Shown one piece after another: positions 10,681 to 22,858 of a stretch of 64,000 bases of DNA. The position numbers and the translations under genes are program-made. Position 1 is the first letter of the stretch; each line of letters opens with the position of its first letter. Origin of the DNA: Diplolepis rosae (lineage: Eukaryota; Arthropoda; Insecta; Hymenoptera; Diplolepididae); the NCBI GenBank assembly GCA_030998225.1, contig JAPYXD010000680.1:7936001-8000000 (forward strand). Direction: 5' to 3'. Below the pieces are notes generated by a model. It had not been told where the DNA came from. It searched no databases and saw nothing but the letters and a program-made list of their open reading frames with translations.

Positions 10681-11795
10681 ATATCTGCATTATACATAGA
10701 TTTACTCGTATTTGTATTTATTCGCATACAAATATGATGCCAATTTGCATGCTTATGAAGCAGTTTAGTTTTTAGCTACTGCCTAGCATTATGTCAGATT
10801 GAAATAAACTGTTTATCTGACGATCGAATTATAGAATTTGAAGTATTCTTCTTTCATTTTTGAATGGATGTAAATAAAATGAAGCACATAATAAAATTTT
10901 ATAACATGTCACTCGATAGTATTGCTTGGCATCAAATTACATAATACGTCATAAACCCTAAAAGCACAACGCCCCATAAAATAGCATAATGAGACGTAAA
11001 AGATCATAACATGTCATGAAGTGATATAATAAATTATGAAATACAATAAACCTAAACGAAGCAACACAGTGATAGTTTTATTCAAATTTATTTATTGCAT
11101 ATGGTAATTATTCTGCTTATACTCCTATTTCCTATAAAAATGAACGGCTTACTTTGTGCAGACAAAAGAAGGAAGGGGTTTTGAAAGGTTGCCTTCTTTA
11201 TTATTTCCTCTTTTTTATTGGTTTCTAATAATCATTTATTTAACGAAATTTTTTTGTCCTTTTTTGTATTTTGAGGGTTTGAACAGTTTCGAATTTTTGA
11301 AATTATAAATAATACTTTTGTTTGGACGCTGAGATGAATTTGAGATTTAATGATACGGGTTCGAATTTAGTTTTGAATTTTATCAAATTGTATTGCTTTC
11401 AGATTATACGGATAATGAAAATCTCTATATTCCATAAAACTACAGTTTCTGATATCTTTATTTTACAATTAGAGAAAAATATTCTTGATCTGAAGTTATG
11501 CCATAAATATAATTTAGTAAAATGGCCATGATTATTTCAAATGCGGTTCAGTATTATATGATAAAAATTTAACTCCACTTGGCCTCAGAATTAGCTTTAT
11601 CTTATTGCCATCATCTCCATATTATATACTTGTAAAACATAAACAAGAAGGTAATCCAAGGCTATTTCTCACTATTTCTTGCGGAATACGCAGTACACGC
11701 GAAAGCAAAATACCCAACTTGGGATTACTGCTTCTTGGCAATAGTAATAAGGAAGATCTGTATAAATATTGAACACACAGTTAAATCGATACACG
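10681..11795. other. AT-rich DNA with one old repeat fragment
   Basis: No gene. The segment 11165-11300 (AAGGAAGGGGTTTTGAAAGG, then TTGCCTTCTT and CTCTTTTTTATT) matches the right half of the element at 4749-4978 and is probably a fragment of the same family. The rest shows nothing recognisable. Confidence 0.5.
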
Positions 11796-11799
11796 AATC

Positions 11800-12010
11800 T
11801 ACAGAGCATGTTTTCGCGCACACGTGCACGCGTCCATGTAAAATGTAGAGTGCACTTTAATATTTAGCATTGCCCACGCATCGAGAACCGGATGCGCTGT
11901 GGCGACGCGAAATAAGATATTATAATTTCGCGGTTGATCGTAAATACTTTTGCGGCGACACTGCATTAAGCCTCTGCGTAAAAACGTACAACATGTTACC
12001 CTGGATATCC
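11800..12010. promoter_or_regulatory. Small GC-richer island
   Basis: About 200 bases rich in CG dinucleotides, with the E-box CACGTG at 11821-11826 next to further GCACGCG sequence. No open frame or repeat. Possible regulatory element; weak evidence. Confidence 0.25.
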
Positions 12011-12546
12011 ACCCTGCCAAATTGAAGCGAGATTTTTTTCAAAGTCGGGCTATACGTTAGTAGGCTGTTAATTAATTTCAGTGGGATTAAAACCGGTAAA
12101 TTGTACAACATTTATAAAATAAGTAATTTTACTCCTGGGCTTATATTTGGCTAATAAATGTGCTTCTGATGCATTTTGTTAATTATTTTCATCCGATTTT
12201 GTCACTAATGAGAAATATTATGGGGGTTTCAATTTTATTTAACAAATTCAACATTACGCCTCATGGGAATTACTTCATTCGCGCTTATTTTACTCCTGAA
12301 AGTGCCATTTTGAGTTCGGATAAGAATTTTGGATTTTATTGTCGAGGGTTTTTTTTAATCTTATCAGGAAACATTTGCCATTTTCGGTAGTTTATGTTTC
12401 GAAAATTCCCAAATTACTTTTTAACTTATTCAGTCTTTATGATCATCCATTTTTTCCCATGCGGATAGTTTTCATATAATCATAAAGTGACATTTAAAAA
12501 CATGTTTATTATTTGACTGCGACTCAAAATTAAAAAATCTGATGAA

Positions 12547-12888
12547 CTCATGCTTTTTTGGCATCGAGTCAGTTTTTGTTAAACGATAGAAGGCGTATAT
12601 TTGTAAAAAACGCAAAAAAGGCAGACAAACATGTGGGTACCTTCTTTAGTGCCATAAATTCAATGATTGAGAAAAATTAAGTTATTAGTATTTTTGAAAC
12701 TTGTAGTTTTTAATCATTTATGGAAATTTTTATATAATCTTTGAATATATGGCACTGAAGAGGGCCATTATATACTGCTGAAACTTTTGACTGACTTTTT
12801 TGCGTTTTTAATAAATAAATAAGCAATAAATAAAATTTTTTAAATATATTTAAAAAAAAAAGAAATTGACCTCATGCCAAAAGAACAA
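12547..12888. mobile_element. Decayed hairpin, same family as 28505-28993
   Basis: Shows the same layout as the clean hairpin at 28.5 kb: TTTTGGCAT...GTCAG at the left end and its inverted partner at the right, with GTGCCATAAATTCAATGATT on the left facing ATATATGGCACTGAAGAGGG on the right. Arms are only about 70% alike. The CTGAAGA...GAAAC segment of the right arm (12765-12787) has lost its pairing. Confidence 0.55.
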
Positions 12889-13555
12889 GAATTCGGCAAA
12901 ATTTTATACACATGCTGTTATTCAAAAATTTTACTAGGTAATCTGATTTTGAATTTGTAAATTTTCTTTCTGGTATATATCAATCTTATATGTAACTTGC
13001 AACTTAAGTAGAAATTTCTTACTCATTTCCCTCCAAATTCTAATTTATTCTACTCCTCGCCAATATCTGTTGCAATTTACGAGAGCCCATAACAACCCCA
13101 AATAAGATTGTACATTACCGATTTGGCATTTTCCAATAGGAAGCCACCTGACTTCGAAAATCTACCATTTTCCCACAACTTATGTTAGTTCTTGCTCGTG
13201 ATTTCCATAGGAATACTAGATATTTTTTAAAGGGTCTGCCTCATTTGAGAAGTTTTATTTTTTCAGCTATACGTTATTGAGTAACTTTAGAGAAAATGTC
13301 TTTGATATTTGAACCGACTGCACGGATGCGATCAAATATCGGAAATCCGTCTTTTTCGCTCTGAAAAAAAGTTAATCGTAGCCTAAGAGTCAAATAACTT
13401 TGAAGTGTAACACAAACTGGATGATTAACAAAAAACAGATTTATGCACTTCTACAATATTTCACTGATTTCTAGCCGAAATTGTTAATCTGTAAAAAGCA
13501 ACAATTTTAAAAATTTTCTTTACTATCTACAGACAAACTTAAGAAAAATAGGCCC

Positions 13556-13897
13556 TTAAGGGCATGCGATAAATTAGGAAATTTTATTGATTTTAGGTTT
13601 CTACATGTTAGTATCCAAACTACATAAAATTTAGTTTTCAAAATTTTGAAAATAGCGGAGAAGATAAAAACGGACGTTGAACGACTACATTTGGTTTCGG
13701 AAATGAAAAAAAGTTCAATTTTAGAAAATATACCGAAATTTTTTTTCCTTAATAAAACCAAAAGTAGTCCATCTACGTCCGTTTTTCTCTTCTCTAACAT
13801 TTCCCAAATTTTATATATTTTGGACACAAACATGTAGAAACTGGACTGAATTGTTCACATGAATTTTCTATTTTTGTCAAGCATCACATGCCCTTAA
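13556..13897. mobile_element. TTAA-flanked palindromic element (piggyBac-type target)
   Basis: Begins GGGCATGCGAT and ends ATCACATGCCC, with TTAA on both sides (13556-13559, 13894-13897). The two halves are inverted copies along their whole length at roughly 75% identity, meeting near 13727. TTAA duplication is typical of piggyBac elements, but there is no transposase, so this would be a non-autonomous derivative. Overlapping open frames on both strands are mirror images caused by the palindrome. Confidence 0.65.
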
Positions 13898-13899
13898 CC

Positions 13900-14330
13900 T
13901 CGTGAACAATATGACATTTAACGAGCCTAGAGTTACGCTGGATGGTCACAGCTTTCGCGTATTTTTATTCCGATACAGCCAGCTTGTCTTTTGATAACGA
14001 CGCCAATCCCTCTTTCCAATCGTATTCTTTTTCCCTTTTGTAGAGCACATGGTCCTCTTCACACGCTCTTCCACTTATAACCCCTTTTCTTTCGAACCAC
14101 CCCCGATAAAATCTGGGGTTGGTTATGGAGGAAAGGGACGTCTACTATACCCTGGACTGCACTCCGTTTCATAGGATAGTCTAGGGAAATGGTCCATCCC
14201 TCGACACCTATACTTTCGTCTCCATTTCCGCTGACCGTATGCTGCCTTCCTCTCCCATTTCTTCTCAACGTTCAGAGCAGACAATACAGATAGTAATTCG
14301 CCTTGGATGAATAAAAGTTATGCCACGATG
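13900..14330. promoter_or_regulatory. GC-richer island without repeats
   Basis: Repeat-free and more GC-rich than its surroundings, with pyrimidine-rich stretches (CCTCTTCACACGCTCTTCC). The minus-strand frame at 14059-14268 has no recognisable domain. Candidate regulatory DNA by composition and position only. Confidence 0.25.
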
Positions 14331-14626
14331 TCTCAAAATTTCGAGCGCCGACATGCAATTCTTTTAAATTGACCTTGTCGAAGAGTGTATCCAATAAGGG
14401 AAAACGTGAGCCATTTTTTTATATTATAGTTATTATATTATATTTATTTATAGTTTTCCTCAAAATGTTATTTTCCATCAGTTTGATACAGAATAAAATT
14501 TATTAGCGAGGTGCGAAAAATAGTTTTGTAAATCGTAAAAGTTTACCAAGTTTTTTGTGTATTCAAATTTAAAAAATTTGAAATCTTTCTGTGAAAAAAG
14601 AAATTTTATAAATCTTTTGCTAATAC

Positions 14627-14875
14627 CAGACGGAGAAAAGTAGTTGAAGAAACTTTACTCAACTTTTGAGCAATTTCAGGATGTATGGGCAAGTTGGTAA
14701 TTATTAAATATTATTTATGGCGTACATTCTGAAACTTTACAGTTTTAAAGTTTACCGAACTGTGATGCATTCCTTAACATTTGGAACGTCACAAGTTATT
14801 ACGATAATATTAAATGATCTCCAACTTTTCTAAAAGTTGAGCAAAGTTTCTCGAACTATTTTTATCCGTGCACTT
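14627..14875. mobile_element. TA-flanked MITE, about 250 bp
   Basis: The left end has ACGGAGAAAAGTAGTTG and GAAACTTTACTCAACTTTTG; the right end has the inverted partners CAAAAGTTGAG-like, AAGTTTCTCGAACTATTTTT and ATCCGTG. Arms of about 50 bp are roughly 80% alike, with TA on each side (14625-14626, 14876-14877). The ACGGAGAAA end links it to the CACGGAG group at 33.1 and 49-51 kb. Confidence 0.55.
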
Positions 14876-15239
14876 TATTAATAATTATAGATTATCCATA
14901 AAAAGCAACCTTTAGATTTTCTACTTTTTGAGTCGCTTTTATAAATTTTTTATAATAAAAACTGTCTTATTATTGTTCTTTTTCATTTTTTGACTTTCGC
15001 CATAAAAAATATACAAAATTATTTAGTAAAAATTAAAAAATAAGTAAGAAAATTACCAATTCTTAAAATAAATTTCTGTACAGCTCAAGTGAGATTTTTG
15101 TATTTACATACCAAGAACAAATTAAAGGGAGAATTCGAATATATATACTACTACAATTTTTGCAATTATGAAATAATTTCCTATTTTTTAAAATTGAAAA
15201 AGGAACATTTTAAATAATTGCATAGTTGAAATTATGGTG

Positions 15240-16010
15240 TATAAAAGTCTCGCGAGTTTTTAGTTCAGAGCAGAGACATGCAAAGAGGCTACTGAGTCAT
15301 GTAATTAATTTCCGTTGATAGGTAAAAAATTCGTGATGGTAATATTGAAGGCAGTTCTTATTTGCGAAGCAGAGATCGAGGAGAGCGGCGTCAATTAAAG
15401 CAGAATTTAGTTTTAATTAAGTCCGGAATAGGAAACTATGAGAATCGGAACGTGAAGTTCCTTTTTCAGACGATCAGCGGCCATCTCCAAGAGGCTCTCT
15501 TGCTCTCGTCAGCCTTTCTCTCGCTTCCTCTCTCTCTCTCTTTAGAGACTCAATCTCTCTCGCTCGCACCCGTTGTCTTTTATGCAACCTACGCGCGCGG
15601 AGTAAAATATTCGAAGCGAGCTCCGCCTCGTTCCGCCATCATGCCCTCGACCAGTACGCAATTATTAAGTACTTTAATGTCCAGTTTCTGAGGTTCCGCC
15701 GATCTGTGGACGTCTTTCGGAGTAAAAATCTGCTGGCAAGATACTTTGTTCGGAAATAACGATTCCTCGCGGCTTCGTTTATTCTACGCAGTTAAGATAC
15801 TCTATAGCAACTTTTAAAACTACTATCCTACAGAGATTTTTAAAAGTCTTTACCTTTTTAAACTCGATTAAAATATCCGTGTTTGGATTCAATGCGCCAG
15901 AATAAAAATATCATCGACGCTACTGCATCCCTTTCTCGGACCCGAGATATAGATATCGATCGACGTTTATTCAAGGGGAACATTTCAGAGATAGTTACTC
16001 TCCTGCAGAG
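15240..16010. promoter_or_regulatory. Island with GAGAG and GCCAT motifs (PRE-like)
   Basis: Contains GAGAG (15381-15385), several CTCTC runs between 15495 and 15570, GCCAT at 15480-15484 (after GCG) and CCGCCATCATG at 15633-15643. GAGA-factor plus Pho sites close together are the core signature of insect Polycomb response elements, which keep Hox domains off or on. The 109-codon frame across it starts with TTG and is rich in simple sequence, so I do not call it a gene. Confidence 0.35.
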
Positions 16011-16127
16011 AAATTTTTCTACTCATTTTTGTGCAGTTTGAAATATCCCAAAGTCGCGAAACAATGTTCGAAGAATAAAGTAAATATTTAAAAAACAGAA
16101 ATTATATAGACCCTCAATAATAATATT

Positions 16128-16422
16128 TGCATGTTGGTTGATTGGCTTTAGGGACCATAAATGAAAAAAACAGTGGTTTTAATCAAACGTTTCGGCTCGG
16201 ATTGGAGCCTTTATCAGTGACATTTATTTCTTAAGATATTTGAAATTTTTTTAATTTTGTTATATTTGTTTTTAGTTTTAATCCTTTTCATTCTGCTTCG
16301 CTGTTTTCTAAAACAGATTATTTTCCACAAACTCACTATAAGAGGAACATTTAGTCGAAACGTTTGATTAAAACCACTCTTTTTTTCTTTTATGGACCCT
16401 AAAGCCAATCAACCAACATGTA
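16128..16422. mobile_element. Hairpin with hammerhead-like motif
   Basis: 67-bp arms at 16128-16194 and 16356-16422 are close inverted copies (TTGGTTGATTGGCTTTAGGG and its complement). Just inside the left arm, the minus strand reads CTGATAAAGGCTC, six loop bases, GAGCCGAAACGTTTG (16186-16217). That resembles a hammerhead core with a 5-bp helix II, but the CTGANGA box has A for its second G, and the base after GTTTG is not the expected U. Probably the end of a Penelope-like or related retroelement. Confidence 0.5.
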
Positions 16423-16599
16423 AATAAAGTAAATAATTCATCAATTGGTCCGCACCTCAAATTTTTTCACTAATTTGTAATCAATAATTTAAATTACTCT
16501 GCGGGATAGGAATCAAACAAAATTTCTTTCTTGTCTGAAAAGTTCTTAGATTCTTGTGTTTAACGGGGAAATTTGTGGAGAAAAATCTTGACTACGCCA

Positions 16600-17200
16600 A
16601 TGGTTTGTCAAGATAGCGCGACAGCCATTGGTGCATGAAATCCTTCTGCAGGATGCACGCATACAGATAAGCTCGATATCCCGGGGTCGTTTTTTTGTTC
16701 ACTTTGGCCTCCCGCAATCTCCCGTAGGTGAAGATTACGTTCCTCTCCTCTCGGCGTCAATGTTCGTCCCTCGACGTCCTCACTTCTCCAGGAATCTACC
16801 GAGTAATGCCGCGCCATCCGCCATCAATTTGCATATTTTATTAGGTTAAATCTAAAAACGGCACCGGGAATACCTGACTGGTGGGCTCAGGGAAGCGCGA
16901 AACGAGTTCACAATCGTCACGCAGGAAAAAGGTCTCTTGCGAATGCGCCATTACGGCGACCATTGCAACCCTTCGTTGAGCCAAAACGAGAGGCTGTGCA
17001 TAGATAACGGAGAATTACTCGGACATCTGGTGTGCTCCGGTTAACCGAAAAAGTCTACCGGTGCCTTTATTCCACTAATTTATTGTGAGAGACGTACTCG
17101 CGACGCAATAACGGTTGAATTTCAGATTATGCCAATTTCCAGGTGTTTCGCAGAGGGAAGTCTGAGAAATCAAAATAAAGAGATAGTAACGCAGCATCAC
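16600..17200. promoter_or_regulatory. Island with four GCCAT sites and an octamer
   Basis: GCCAT occurs at 16624, 16813, 16820 and 16947. Two of them are seven bases apart, followed immediately by ATTTGCAT (16827-16834, a POU-factor octamer) and TTTTATTAGG, a Hox-like AT site. This density of Pho/YY1 motifs is well above what I see elsewhere in the window. A Polycomb element or enhancer is the likeliest use. No coding evidence. Confidence 0.4.
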
Positions 17201-17841
17201 AGTTTATGTGATTCAAAGAAAAGTTTATTCAACCTCCAGAATATCATTAGCTCGTTTTAACTCTAAAGAAACGGTTTACCAAAGTCATTTCTGCTTATTA
17301 TAAAAACACTTTACTTTATATTTGTGATTTCTGAATCAATTAGAGTTGTCTTGAAGAAGCAACTTTCAAGGAATCCTTTTTATTCCTAGAGTGAGATATT
17401 TTTCCCTAACACGTTTGCTTGTACGGATCTATCTTATGGATGCGTCCTTCACAAAAGGTTCACGGATTTTTACCAATTCAATTTTGTGCACCAACTCTTC
17501 GATCGCTAAGAGTATCCCTCTTACCGCTTTCGTGATAGGAATTTTTACGACCATTTTACTTCTTTTCCGCTCATGACTTCGATTCGTCCTTCAATAGGAT
17601 GCAGATACAGACCCTCGTAAGACGAATACACATTCGGAAAACTAAATTCCAAAGACAATACTGTATTGGTGATAGAACAAATTAGGGCGGTTTATTTTTA
17701 CTTTCCTCAAGAATCGAACTCTTAGTTCTCACTCTTTTTCTTGTTGAAATTTTTTTTTTTGAAAAAAACATACAAAAATGTTGCTGATGAAAAAAAATTG
17801 TGGAAGATCGAGTTTAAAAGATAAATTTCAGTAATTTCAAC
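17201..17841. other. Intergenic DNA, nothing recognised
   Basis: AT-rich DNA with a 61-codon frame at 17391-17576 that shows no domain. No repeat copy or strong motif. Confidence 0.5.
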
Positions 17842-18738
17842 TTAAGGGGTCAATCTGGTGAAATTTTTTGGAAAAATCGATTTTTCAAAAATATTATTTT
17901 TGTGTAGTAATATCATCTGGAAATGCTTATGTATGCAGCTGGCATCGCCAATTAAGCGTGAGACCCTTTTTTCAATATTTTTAGTAAAGAAAACTTTGAA
18001 AGCGTTTTTCTGAAAGCTGCATTTTTTCACTTCGCGTTGATCGATTTTTCAAAACTATTGCATCGATTGACTTGACATTTTGATAGCTTACTCTTTAGAT
18101 ATGTCGCTATGGCCCCTACTAGAATTATACCGATAAATTATTAATTAACAAAGTTATAAACAATTAAAGTTACAATTTCTATTAATTTAACATGTAAATA
18201 TTTTGGAATGAAAATATTTTTTGTACTACGAAATTTGTTTGTATTTTTTCATCACTTTTTATATGAAAATAAGTAAAAGAAGTTTCCTCTATTTTCTATG
18301 AATTTAATTTTTTCAACAAAAGAAAAACTTTTTGATGCCTTTTTACAACGTAGTTTATAAGTGCAAACTATTTAGGAGTTTTGAAATTTGATTACTTGCT
18401 CCAAATAACACTGTGCAAGATCTGATTGTTGTATGTTGCAGCTTCTGAAGAAATTTTGAAATTATATCATGAGTACACATTTACACATTCGGCATATAAT
18501 TTAAGTAGTTTCTAATTTTTTCGTATGTTTTTCTCACGATTTCGAAAGAACTTTCGCATGGGTTTGTCGATATCTGAAATAATTTTGTTTTTTAAATTCT
18601 ACACCACTGGAAAAAAATGTATAATTTTTTTGACTGCATGACGTAATTCAATTGCCAGAATAATGCTATTAAAAAAATAACGACTCTTTACTGTTTTTCA
18701 TTTCAACAGGTTAAAATGTCGTTGGTGCCACCCCTTAA
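17842..18738. mobile_element. Possible TTAA-flanked element, about 0.9 kb
   Basis: The left side reads TTAAGGGGTCAATCTGGTG and the right side TTGGTGCCACCCCTTAA. The outermost GGGGT/ACCCC and the TTAA pair match, while the inner parts agree poorly. The interior is AT-rich with no transposase. Similar in kind to the TTAA elements at 13.6 and 39.3 kb. Confidence 0.4.
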
Positions 18739-18829
18739 CATATGTCTTTAGAGAAGAGTGTCAACCTTATACGAATTTTACTAAAAAAAGTAGTAAAGTG
18801 AAAGATTAGTTCTTGTTTGTCTTGAATAA

Positions 18830-19830
18830 TGTGCCATTATCGAGCGAAGAGCAGCGAAACATCAATGTCAGAGTGAATTAACGACGTGGCTCTTTGGCTT
18901 TCAAAGGTATTAGACGCGCAGACGTTGGTCGTTGGCGTGGATTCTGGCGTTTTTAATGTCGCCTCGTTGATTGAGAACGCGTCGAGAATGGCTCCGAGGA
19001 CGGGGAAAATGCATGATCGAGCGACGACGTGGAAGCTTCTCAGGCACGCGATGCTCGACAAGAAACTCATTCCAAAGAGAAACGTCTGGCTTCTTATAAT
19101 AAACGCTCGCCGGAACGTCCCGCGTCACAGCTGCAAACAAAAGTTTACCGTCCGGGTTCTTTGTCTTACAATAGAAGACGTCATCTCCCATCACGAGGGG
19201 GTTGGTGTGGCTAACATTTACTTCCTCGAGAACAATCATCGCTAGAAAATTCACTTCTTCACAGTATGAGAAAGCCAGAGGAGAACCTTCCGGAAACTTT
19301 AGAAGGGGACAGCTTTAGAGTCTTTGAATTACAGTGGAGGATTTTTCGTTCTCTTCCTGAGTCGATGGCAACACTTGAAAGTTGGCGGCCATTTGCCGCA
19401 CCCTGCGCACTTCTCAACCCTATCCACCACCTCATAGGGCATCGCTCCTTATATGCGATGTGAAAAGGAAAAAACATAGCGCGCTTCATTTCGCGTCCAC
19501 TTTGTATGCAGACTACCCTTTTTCTTTCCGCGTACCTAACTACGCAAGAAGAGGCAAGAATCACCATCGCCTCAACCCTCTATCCTCAATTCCCAACCCT
19601 TCCCAATATCTTCCAGACTTGCTTCCTTCTTTCTCTAATCTCAAGTCTGGACCGTCGAGCGAATCTACCGCAGTCTTCTCGCTTATTATTCCTCCTCCTC
19701 GGTTTTCATCTCATCGCGCTAATTTCCCATGGAACCTTCAGAATCTTCCGTTTAATCGGACATCTCAAACCTGAGGTGAGATTACCGACTACAAAATTTC
19801 TACCTCCTAAGATTGGTTCAAGTTAGGTAA
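18830..19830. promoter_or_regulatory. 1-kb GC-richer island with overlapping open frames
   Basis: The largest island in the left half. Open frames of 114-119 codons overlap on opposite strands (18886-19245 plus, 18910-19254 minus) and another runs 19382-19774 plus. None shows a known domain, and overlapping frames on both strands are common in GC-rich DNA. GCCAT occurs at 19388-19392. The minus-strand frame has a more protein-like residue mix and could be a coding exon, but no splice model supports it. Regulatory DNA is the default call. Confidence 0.3.
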
Positions 19831-20249
19831 CTTTTGATATTGGATAAAAGATTTGATCAGAACGGATCTCTAGCATAAAGAAGTCTCTGATGATCGTGAA
19901 GATTGAAACCCTGGCATCATTAAGCAGTGATGGAATGACGGGTAGCATCAGGTATCCTCACCTGGGAAACTTCATTACCCGTATTACCCAACAATTCAAG
20001 AAGCCACAATATCTAGTCATCAAACGAGTTTAAATCGAAACATTATTGATACAAGAGCAGACGCTAACTCTAAAAGAAGAAGTTTACTAAAGGAATCGGA
20101 AGCTCTTTCCAGCAGGAGCAAAACCAAGTAGTCGATTTAATTCAAGTACTGCATTTTGTGTGGACATTGATGAGCTCTTTTGCGGAAAAGGAGACTATAG
20201 TCTCTGAATGAATTGAACCCCTTCTTATGCCTATTCCAGATAGCACAAT

Positions 20250-20900
20250 GACACCCACTCACCCTCCAGTAAACGTCTTTCCTTTGTTTAATCTCACGCC
20301 TGGTCTTTCGTGAGGATCTTGAAGCTTTCCCTCTTCACTCCACCTCTACACCACACCACACCACTCCCATTCCTATTCCCTCCCACCTTTTTGAACCGGT
20401 AGTGCGATGTTGGTGCGTGATATTAGCACCAGGGAGCACTATGGAGCCCAACCTGTGTGCAGTGTGTACACCAACCTCACCATCTCACCGACGCCCGAGT
20501 TTCTTAATGTAATTTTCCTTTTTTGCCTCCATTCGCTTTACGAGCGAAACTTTTGCCTCATCCTCCACGACGATTTCTCTCTCGCTCTATCGCCATCTCT
20601 GGAGCGGTATCCCGCTGCCCTTCACCCGTGGATCCGCCTTGGAGCCTCTCTCATCCCTTTCTGTCTTTCCTTGCCATCGACGTCGTTTTCACAAGCCCTG
20701 TATACGCGTTTCACGATTTCTTGCCGCTCTGAACTAGAAACGGTTACTACCTCCCTCGTCCTCAGACAGAGGGCAGAGCCGCACTCAGGGTCGTTACTTT
20801 GCTAACTTACGGGATTTAAGGGAACGTTTCATGGAGAACCTCTTTCTCGATCCTCGCCGCGAAGAGACTTTTTTCTTCGATTTTAATATGTTAATACCAG
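20250..20900. promoter_or_regulatory. GC-rich, pyrimidine-rich island
   Basis: Repeat-free. CTCTC runs near 20575-20590 lie beside GCCAT at 20592-20596 and 20673-20677, and ACAGAGGGCAG at 20766-20776 is a weak CTCF-like core. A 132-codon plus-strand frame (20407-20805) has no recognisable domain. GAGA plus GCCAT again suggests a Polycomb or enhancer element. Confidence 0.3.
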
Positions 20901-21510
20901 CGAGATTCCTATGAGAAGTTCAATCCATGGGGACTGCTGTTTCTCAAGTGATTCGGGCAGTTAGCTTCCAAAAGAAGCCATTAGGCTCTTCAATTTTTAT
21001 GAGGCTAGGTGTAGTTCTTGGTTGTAAGTAAATTAGGCTTAGAAGCTAGGACTGGTTTTCGAAGATATTGAGTCTCCCTGTTTTTTAAACTCGAACTACC
21101 GAGGCTTGCAAAGTTTACAAAGTATAGATGAGGGTCGACTGAAAAATAATAATTTTCAGATTTACTTTAAAAAGAGGGTGCTTACATTAAGCGAGGGATT
21201 GGAAATCTGGGTGATTTCACGTCAGATCACATAGAGAAATAAATGTGTCTTGGATTTTTATGTCATTTTGGGTATCAGGGCAATTTTTTACAGATTTTAG
21301 AATCAAGATCAAGAACTCACACTTGTGTGCAGAACTTTTTTGGTAATGTATTCTTCTCTGGCTTTGATTTAGAGCCAAAGAAAACTTTTATTTACTTTAT
21401 GAATTTTTAATTTATGAGAACTCGTTCACCCTGAACTAGTTAATTTTTAACTGAGTCAAAATAAGATTGTAAATAATATATACTTGAAATTCCTTACTTA
21501 TTAAAAGTGA

Positions 21511-21638
21511 ATAATAATATTGAAATATTGTTGATGTTCTTAGTTGGCTTGAAGCGTTTGAAAACATGAAACCTTGAGTTAGATTTTTTCTGGACCTAAA
21601 GCCAACTAAGAACATCAACAATATTTCAATATTATTAT
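21511..21638. mobile_element. Hairpin with 40-bp arms
   Basis: Arms (ATAATAATATTGAAATATTG then TTGATGTTCTTAGTTGGCTT) are near-perfect inverted copies around a 48-bp loop containing GGACCTAAAG. The GGCTTTAGGTCC-type motif also occurs in the hairpin at 16.1 kb (GGCTTTAGGGACC) and at 36930-36945. A 16-bp direct repeat TTATTAAAAGTGAATA flanks the wider segment (21499-21514, 21669-21684) and may be a target duplication. Confidence 0.5.
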
Positions 21639-21900
21639 CATTAAAGGGTCGATACAAGTCCTAATCTTTATTAAAAGTGAATACATTTTCGATAATACAT
21701 TGTTAAATTTTACTCTGAATCAGTTAATATTAAGTTATCCAGTTTTAGGGGTCAAATTAATAAATCTTCTGTTTCCTCCCCTTTTCTTAATCCAAAATAA
21801 AAATTTGTTCGGGGTACTAAAAACTTCTTTACTTTAAAATTAAATTGAATTTTTTATTGAAATGACTTGTTTGATTTGGAGATATATTTAACTTTAAGTA

Positions 21901-21993
21901 TTTAAAGAATTTGAAAATCTTTCTGTGGAAAAAAAGACGCTTTCGACTGCGTTAGGATTCGAGCCCAGGTCTTTCGATTGCCGGTCGACTGCT
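21901..21993 (-). mobile_element. tRNA-like SINE body, second copy
   Basis: Same sequence as 1950-2041 and 53351-53440 with a few changes (AAAAAGACGC, GTTAGGATTC). The B-box-like motif GGCTCGAATCC is intact. It stops at the same place as the 2-kb copy (GGTCGACTGCT), so the head is again absent. Confidence 0.6.
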
Positions 21994-22858
21994 CAATCGA
22001 AAATCTTTCATTGATGAATGAGACTTCGACTTTTAATTAAAAATATATTATTTAACTCGATCAATATCATTTTACAACAATATATGTTTTTTATAATTTG
22101 AAAAAAGAACTCAAACTAATTAATTGCAACTATTCTTGAATCAATGTTAATTATATATTTAATTAAAGTTATTTTAAAACTGAAAGATGGACTTATACTA
22201 AGAAAAAAGGTTTTTTCAACCAAAGAAATGTATATTTTAAATGTGTACTTATCGATTCAATCAAATTTTTGTTTTATTTCATATGAATTTAAATTAAACA
22301 AATTAAATTTTGTGTGGAAAAGGGAAAAAAAATATATTAAAGCGGGAGAATTTTACATTTTTAGATATTGTTGATATTTTTCTTATTATGGTCAAAATTA
22401 AAAGATTGAAAAATTGTTTCATAAGGTCAGTTAAGGTTATTTGAGGAGATTCGCATTAAAAAATCATTAAAATTTAATTAGGTTCTGTGTATCTATTATA
22501 CCGTCTTCTTCAGGTTTAGGTATTTTTGAAATTTTAATTTAAAAAATGTAGAAAAAGATTTTATATTGAGAATGTTTGACAGTAAAGCGTTAACAATTCC
22601 TGGTCATTTGAATAATATTTCATTGATAAAATAGCTAATATCCCTGATTGCTCCCACCAGAAATGATTCTTGTTATTTTAATCAGATAATCCCAGTTGGC
22701 GCTTTAATTGACAAGGCAAAATATTTAATTCCTAGTTATTGGGTACAAAGCATTTTTTCAGTTAGAGATACGATTAATTCTGCTATAATCATTAACACTC
22801 TAAGTTAAAAAAGAAGTCTGAAGGGGATCTAATCAGTTTTTTCCAGTTTAGATCAATT
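21994..22858. other. AT-rich intergenic DNA, nothing recognised
   Basis: A 76-codon AT-rich frame (22144-22374) has no protein character. No repeat or motif stands out. Confidence 0.5.
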
